A DNA stretch of 14,138 nucleotides from Spirogloea muscicola. Taxonomy: Eukaryota > Streptophyta > Zygnematophyceae > Spirogloeales > Spirogloeaceae. The notes beneath the pieces were generated by a model. The model did no database searches. It was given only the letters and a program-made list of their open reading frames with translations, and was not told the origin of the DNA. Numbering within the stretch: position 1 is the stretch's first letter; each line of letters starts with the position of its first letter. Both the position numbers and the translations under genes were made by a program. The DNA lies in contig WELB01000079.1 of NCBI GenBank assembly GCA_009602725.1, forward strand, positions 182,539 through 196,676. The letters are read 5' to 3'. Shown in pieces: positions 11,801 through 14,138 of this stretch.

Positions 11801-14138
11801 AGCGCCAATGCCATCGCCACTGTTAGTAGAGAAAGGCTCGGTATGACCAGCACTGTCTTCGCCTTGTCGCGGTTGTAGCACATTCATCTGCAGGGCCAGC
11901 AGCAGTAAAGTAGCTGCTGCAGGACACTGGCAGGTATACCTACTCTGCGCTCTTTGGGCTCAGCTCCTAAGCTGCTAGATCACAGACCTCAGAGCATACC
12001 CTGTACTGGTCAACAGCAAGTAACAAGTGAACAACGCTTTAATATGGTGGTATATTAGAGTAGGATGTTATTCCAGGTGTAGGGGGCTAAGTTTCAGCAA
12101 AGTAACACGATGGACTCACACAAACAAAGAGTGTTACCTGGAGTTCCCAGGCTGATTCAAATAGGTGGATGCCATACTCGTCCAACATATCATACAGAAA
12201 GAGGAATGCATCCCACCGCCGTAGTGTGCCCATCTGGGCCTCTGAGTGAATCCCTGCTCCAGCTCGACTCGCCTGGCGGGCCACTGCCATTTTGAGGATG
12301 TGCCGGGCCAGCTTGCGCTCGAATTTGTCATCATGTACCTGCCATGACACAATGCCCAATATATGTGATACTCTTGACGTATTACACCAAGCTTTTCCTC
12401 GAGCCGAGGGCTCTAAGAGTTTCAGCCCTGCAATTAAATCTCAAACCCAAAGCACTGGACTCATCACCTTGGTCTGCCACATTGCCTGCCCAGCACCTGG
12501 TGACTGAACAAGAGCTAGACTACCGACACAGAACTTCGACAGAAGCATTGCAGCTCGACGAAGCCGAGAGTGACTGTAGCTGCTCACCAGGCCCGCCCTT
12601 AAGCTCTCCCAGAATGTGGCATCCGCCGTCGCATCGAAGATGTGAATGTTGTCGACTCCATGCGCAGCAGCGGCCTGCCCTTGGACAAGGAAGGGCGCGA
12701 CGAGCGCCAGCTGCGACATGCTAAAGGGCCGCAGCTCCGAAGGCGGCTGAAGAGAAGGGCCCCGCCTCCCTGCGCTCAGCAGCGCCTCCCACAGGCGGCG
12801 ACCAAGGCTGGACGGGCTCGTCCCGAGCATCGCCGCTGCGTTGAGGAGCTGTGGCAGCGACGCCGGCGCTCCACCGGCTGCCAGCTGGGCCAGGGCCGAG
12901 GGCAGGCAGCTCCGCACTGCCGCAGCCAGAAATGTGGCGGGCGTGTGGCGTTGCGGCCGCACGCCGTGCTCAGCACCGGCCTCGGCGACAGTCTCTGTGC
13001 CGGCTGCCGGCTGTGAGTCCTTGCCTCCATTGAGGTCCAGCTGGTCCAACTCATGGGCAGGCAGTATGGCGGCGCAGTCGATGGGACGGCCCAACATTTC
13101 GCTGTCGCTGCTCGAGGGGGGTTCAGCGGCCGAGGCCTTGGCTGCGGCCTTGAGGAGGGCGAGGAGGAGCGAGGTGGCAGCGGAGTGGCCAAGCTGCGCG
13201 GCGGGCTGGCAGCAGGGCAGGAGGCGCTCCGTGGCGTAGCGCCAGCCAGCCTCGTCGAGCACCACAGCGTCGGCGAGCAGGGATGCCACCTGCGACCACA
13301 GCCCAAGGCGGAGCTTAATAGCTAAGTCATGATTATGACTTGAAAATCTTAAGAATTGGTGAATCAAGACTTAAAGATTGGTGGATCTTGCTGTTGGGGG
13401 TCGCCGGATTTGAGGGCTTCAGTCTCTCGGCGGCCTGCTGGAGGTGCTGAGAGCACGCAGACATGACAGCCAAACTAGCAAAGGGACGGAGCTGGACTTC
13501 AGTCACCAAAAGAACATTGTGAGCTGCTACAGCAGCGTGCTGCTGCACGACTAAGCTTGGGCTTCACAAGAAATTTGGCCCGAGTGAACGAGGTTGTAAG
13601 CACCAGTAGATGAGGCTAGGAGCTCGGAGCAAGGCTTGAGGAGGACAAGGGCTTAAGGAACGCATAAGGCGCAATCAGAGGCGCTACATTGCATGTGCAT
13701 TTACAGGCGCTGCAGTAGGCATTGGGGACTCTGGGCCACTCGATTGGGATCCCTGGCGCCGCTCTGGCGACGTCTAGGCCGAGGGGTCCCCTAGTCAGTA
13801 AAGGTCGAGGTATCACAATCATGACTATTTGATTCTCTTATTGATTATGGTTAGGATTCGCAATTAGGGTTCACAATCAGGGTTCGGTCAGTAAAGGTCG
13901 AGGTATCACAGTTATAACTTTTTGTTTGACCTATTAAATATGGTTAGGGTTCGCAATTAGGGTTCGCAACAACTAGGGTTCGCGAGGGTTTGGGGTTTTG
14001 GCCGGACCTGGGCGTGGGACGCGGCGTGGCGCGGGGACGCCAGGCACGGCAGCGCCACCTCCTCGGCCACGCGCCGCAGCAGGCCGCCGCCGCCGCCGCC
14101 GCCGCCTGCAGGCGGCGAGCGAGCTGGCGGCGGTGAGC
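1811..14138 (-). CDS. TARBP1/Trm3-like tRNA (guanosine-2'-O)-methyltransferase, 32 exons, 5' partial
   Basis: One intron-rich gene is read from the right edge to stop TGA at 1811-1813. The 32 reconstructed exons sum to 5,267 bases and 1,754 residues, with matching phases at every junction. The family (yeast Trm3, human TARBP1, Arabidopsis At4g17610) methylates the 2'-OH of G18 in the tRNA D-loop using S-adenosylmethionine. Architecture agrees with the family: about 1,500 residues of weakly conserved helical repeats, then a C-terminal SpoU domain. Exons run from 48 to 322 bp, apart from one of 822 bp. Introns are GT-AG with one likely GC-AG exception. Residue order follows the animal protein almost throughout, which supports a single gene rather than several. 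The length already exceeds the human protein (about 1,620) although the start is missing. Function is inferred from the family; the catalytic motifs are visible. Exon coordinates are given in the segment entries. Confidence 0.88.
3029..3260 (-). other. Methyltransferase linker exon 28 before the SpoU domain
   Basis: This 232-bp exon starts in phase 0 after TTGGCAG and ends CAC G|GTAAG. It encodes about 77 residues: an Ala/Glu/Asp/Ser-rich, probably disordered stretch, then [20 protein letters not shown]. The last part sits where TARBP1 has the conserved segment ending near its VQKKI block, just before the catalytic domain. The next exon opens with an acidic Ser/Asp-rich segment, so the linker into the domain is polar and long. 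Confidence 0.8.
4480..4511. repeat. 32-bp perfect intronic hairpin
   Basis: The arms AAAATGTCAAGGAAA (4480-4494) and TTTCCTTGACATTTT (4497-4511) are exact reverse complements, separated by two Ts. The hairpin lies in the intron between exons 24 and 25 of the methyltransferase gene (4329-4565). No repeat flanks or target-site duplication are obvious. Confidence 0.9.
6410..6466. repeat. Three-copy repeat with exact 22-bp spacing
   Basis: CACTCTGCAACA starts at 6410, 6432 and 6454. The 9-bp spacers between copies are AT-rich and diverged. On the gene strand each copy reads TGTTGCAGAGTG, which resembles a 3' splice site. The array lies in the intron just upstream of exon 18. Confidence 0.9.
8562..8604. 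repeat. Two-copy direct repeat, 21-bp units
   Basis: The unit at 8562-8582 recurs at 8584-8604 with two C/T differences and one base between them. Its core is CAGGTGATAAT. It lies in the intron between exons 12 and 13 of the methyltransferase gene. It looks like a simple local duplication. Confidence 0.85.
10413..10438. repeat. Inverted repeat in the GC-donor intron
   Basis: The arms AGAAGGTC (10413-10420) and GACCTTCT (10431-10438) are exact complements around a 10-nt loop that could pair three more bases. It lies in intron 10375-10575, about 40 nt upstream of the acceptor of exon 8 on the gene strand. Confidence 0.6.
13290..14007 (-). other. Large intron 1 of the methyltransferase gene
   Basis: This 718-bp intron lies between the CAG|GTCC donor of exon 1 and the TCGCAG acceptor of exon 2. 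No coding signal was seen. Its upstream third, 13794-14000, is AT-rich and repetitive (see the tandem duplication). The remainder, 13290-13793, shows nothing I can assign. A short extra exon cannot be excluded, but none is needed, since exons 1 and 2 join in phase. Confidence 0.65.
13794..13982. repeat. Tandem duplication (about 93 + 96 bp) with telomere-like blocks
   Basis: Copy 1 is 13794-13886 and copy 2 is 13887-13982. Their first 24 bases are identical, beginning GTCAGTAAAGGTCGAGGTAT. The middles are diverged and AT-rich, and both end in spaced TTAGGGTTCGCAA-type blocks. TTAGGGTT occurs exactly at 13864, 13944 and 13957, with one-base variants at 13851, 13877 and 13973. The blocks are interrupted by CGCAA spacers, so this is not a continuous telomeric array. 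Confidence 0.9.
14083..14106 (-). repeat. (GGC)8 trinucleotide repeat, coding polyglycine
   Basis: Eight perfect GGC codons on the gene strand lie in exon 1 of the methyltransferase and encode Gly8, just before [11 protein letters not shown]. The frame was chosen because it alone gives a plausible helix ahead of the splice donor and joins exon 2 in phase. Confidence 0.8.

Larger units (their letters stand above)
7023..12338 (-). other. Methyltransferase helical-repeat region, exons 3-16
   Basis: The exons are 12138-12338, 11740-11887, 11415-11540, 11019-11074, 10576-10897, 10261-10374, 9721-9993, 9466-9629, 9009-9224, 8714-8878, 8275-8484, 7828-7937, 7483-7594 and 7023-7178. Recognisable pieces in family order are [20 protein letters not shown], then [82 protein letters not shown] and [17 protein letters not shown]. 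Each corresponds by position to a leucine-rich helix of TARBP1. The repeats are presumed HEAT/ARM-like and serve tRNA binding or dimer support in the family. Less certain boundaries: the start of the 11019 exon (11074 by phase, or 11090), the start of the 10576 exon (10897 or 10885) and its donor (GC type), the 9721/9629 junction, and the 9009 end. Confidence 0.75.
12468..14138 (-). other. Methyltransferase N-terminal part: exons 1 (partial) and 2
   Basis: The exons are 14008-14138 and 12468-13289. Exon 1 starts outside the window. It reads a Pro/Gly-rich stretch with eight glycines, then [19 protein letters not shown], and ends CAG|GT. Exon 2 enters in phase 0 at GTGGCATCC, after an intron ending TCGCAG. 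It encodes 274 residues, Ala/Leu-rich and helical, with a low-complexity Ser/Pro/Ala insert. Near its end it has a segment resembling the TARBP1 block around KFWENI (here [20 protein letters not shown]) and closes at MWQTK|GTGATG. An alternative upstream acceptor near 13321 would break the phase with exon 1. The frame is open for over 300 codons, the longest in the window. Confidence 0.85.

Noticed and set aside
13616-13822. 68-codon - strand open frame in intron 1
   Set aside because: There is no family resemblance, and exons 1 and 2 join in phase without it.

Overview
This window looks like nuclear DNA of a green alga (Chlorophyta). Coding sequence is cut into short, GC-rich exons by many AT-richer GT-AG introns of roughly 100-400 bp. 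The gene at the left edge is closest to the plant/green-lineage mitochondrial carrier BOU. Degenerate TTAGGG-type blocks lie in one intron. I cannot name the genus from the sequence.

Layout: two convergent genes fill the window. On the + strand, positions 182-321 and 434-596 are the last two exons of a BOU-type mitochondrial carrier; its 5' part lies outside the window. The intron before them holds a 108-bp alternating purine-pyrimidine tract, mainly (AC)n. Positions 597-1810 are non-coding 3' flank shared by the two genes, with one good stem-loop. From the right edge down to 1811, the - strand carries one long intron-rich gene. I reconstruct 32 exons (5,267 coding bases, 1,754 residues, 5' end missing) with consistent splice phases throughout. 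It encodes a TARBP1/Trm3-type tRNA (guanosine-2'-O)-methyltransferase: a very long helical-repeat N-terminal part followed by a C-terminal SpoU (SPOUT) catalytic domain.

The remaining structure is intronic or intergenic: a tandem duplication with telomere-like blocks (13794-13982), a 32-bp perfect hairpin (4480-4511), two short tandem repeats with 22-bp spacing, and one intron that seems to use a GC donor. The two genes have no evident functional link. One imports a metabolite into mitochondria; the other modifies tRNA. Their convergent arrangement suggests chance neighbourhood.

I saw no RNA gene, no intact mobile element, no CRISPR array and no bacterial-type system. The window is an ordinary algal nuclear locus whose main content, the methyltransferase, is easy to miss because no single exon except one is long.
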